NCBI GenBank assembly: GCA_963590435.1
Contig: CAVAPG010000107.1
Span: forward strand, 1 to 5,824
DNA length: 5,824 bases
Direction of reading: 5' to 3'
From: F23-B02 sp963590435
GTDB lineage: Bacteria > Bacillota > Clostridia > Oscillospirales > Oscillospiraceae
Translations under genes and position numbers: made by a program
Shown here: piece by piece, positions 5,786-5,824 of the stretch
Layout of the letters: every line of letters begins with the position of its first letter
How positions within the stretch are numbered: position 1 is the first letter of the stretch
Notes under the pieces: model-generated
Database searches by the model: none
What the model was told of the DNA's origin: nothing
The model's input: the letters and a program-made list of their open reading frames with translations, nothing else

Positions 5786-5824
5786 GGCATGAGTAAAACC
5801 CATGTCCTTGGCGCCCCTGTGTAA
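5786..5824 (+). repeat. Truncated repeat copy at window end (R2), identical to 1-39
   Basis: All 39 bases equal positions 1-39. The copy begins 32 bases after R1 ends, in the same orientation, and is cut off by the window edge inside the first hairpin. Confidence 0.9.

Noticed and set aside
5618..5803. 61-residue minus-strand open frame in the right spacer
   Set aside because: It reads through the repeat copy (PLTQGRQGWW-type translation), a common spurious call in repeats of this kind.
1..5824. A composite transposon bounded by the direct repeats
   Set aside because: The repeats are short, non-coding and of an interspersed type. The genes between them are housekeeping, and no transposase or target-site duplication is visible.

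Overview
The window looks like chromosomal DNA of an uncultured gut-type Clostridia, most like the Oscillospiraceae/Ruminococcaceae. This is inferred from four things: GC-rich genes separated by very AT-rich spacers, strong AGGAGG-type ribosome binding sites, a transketolase split into two genes, and the palindromic repeats at both ends, of a type I associate with that group. No database search was possible.

Layout: positions 1-427 hold no gene. They contain one copy of a structured repeat, a long imperfect palindrome, short A-rich tandem units, eight heptamer units and a T-rich stretch. A TTGATT-N17-TATAAT promoter at 428-456 then drives a CLC-family anion channel or antiporter on the plus strand; its best start is TTG 482. 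A strong hairpin terminator at 1771-1796 lies between this gene and a convergent minus-strand cluster. Read in its own direction, the cluster is transketolase N-subunit, transketolase C-subunit (8-nt overlap), a divergent galactokinase-family protein and an MscS-type mechanosensitive channel. The right end carries another copy of the repeat and the start of a further one.

Function: the transketolase pair makes one pentose phosphate enzyme. The galactokinase-like protein probably phosphorylates a sugar. MscS releases solutes on osmotic downshift. These are linked by position and likely co-transcription, not by an obvious single pathway. The CLC protein is a separate unit whose motifs depart from those of typical chloride transporters.

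I found no phage, CRISPR, toxin-antitoxin or defence system. The most unusual content is the repeat material (GNRA-capped hairpins, a half-element fused to its own inverse, and 39 identical bases at both window ends), followed by altered substrate-site motifs in the CLC and galactokinase-like proteins.
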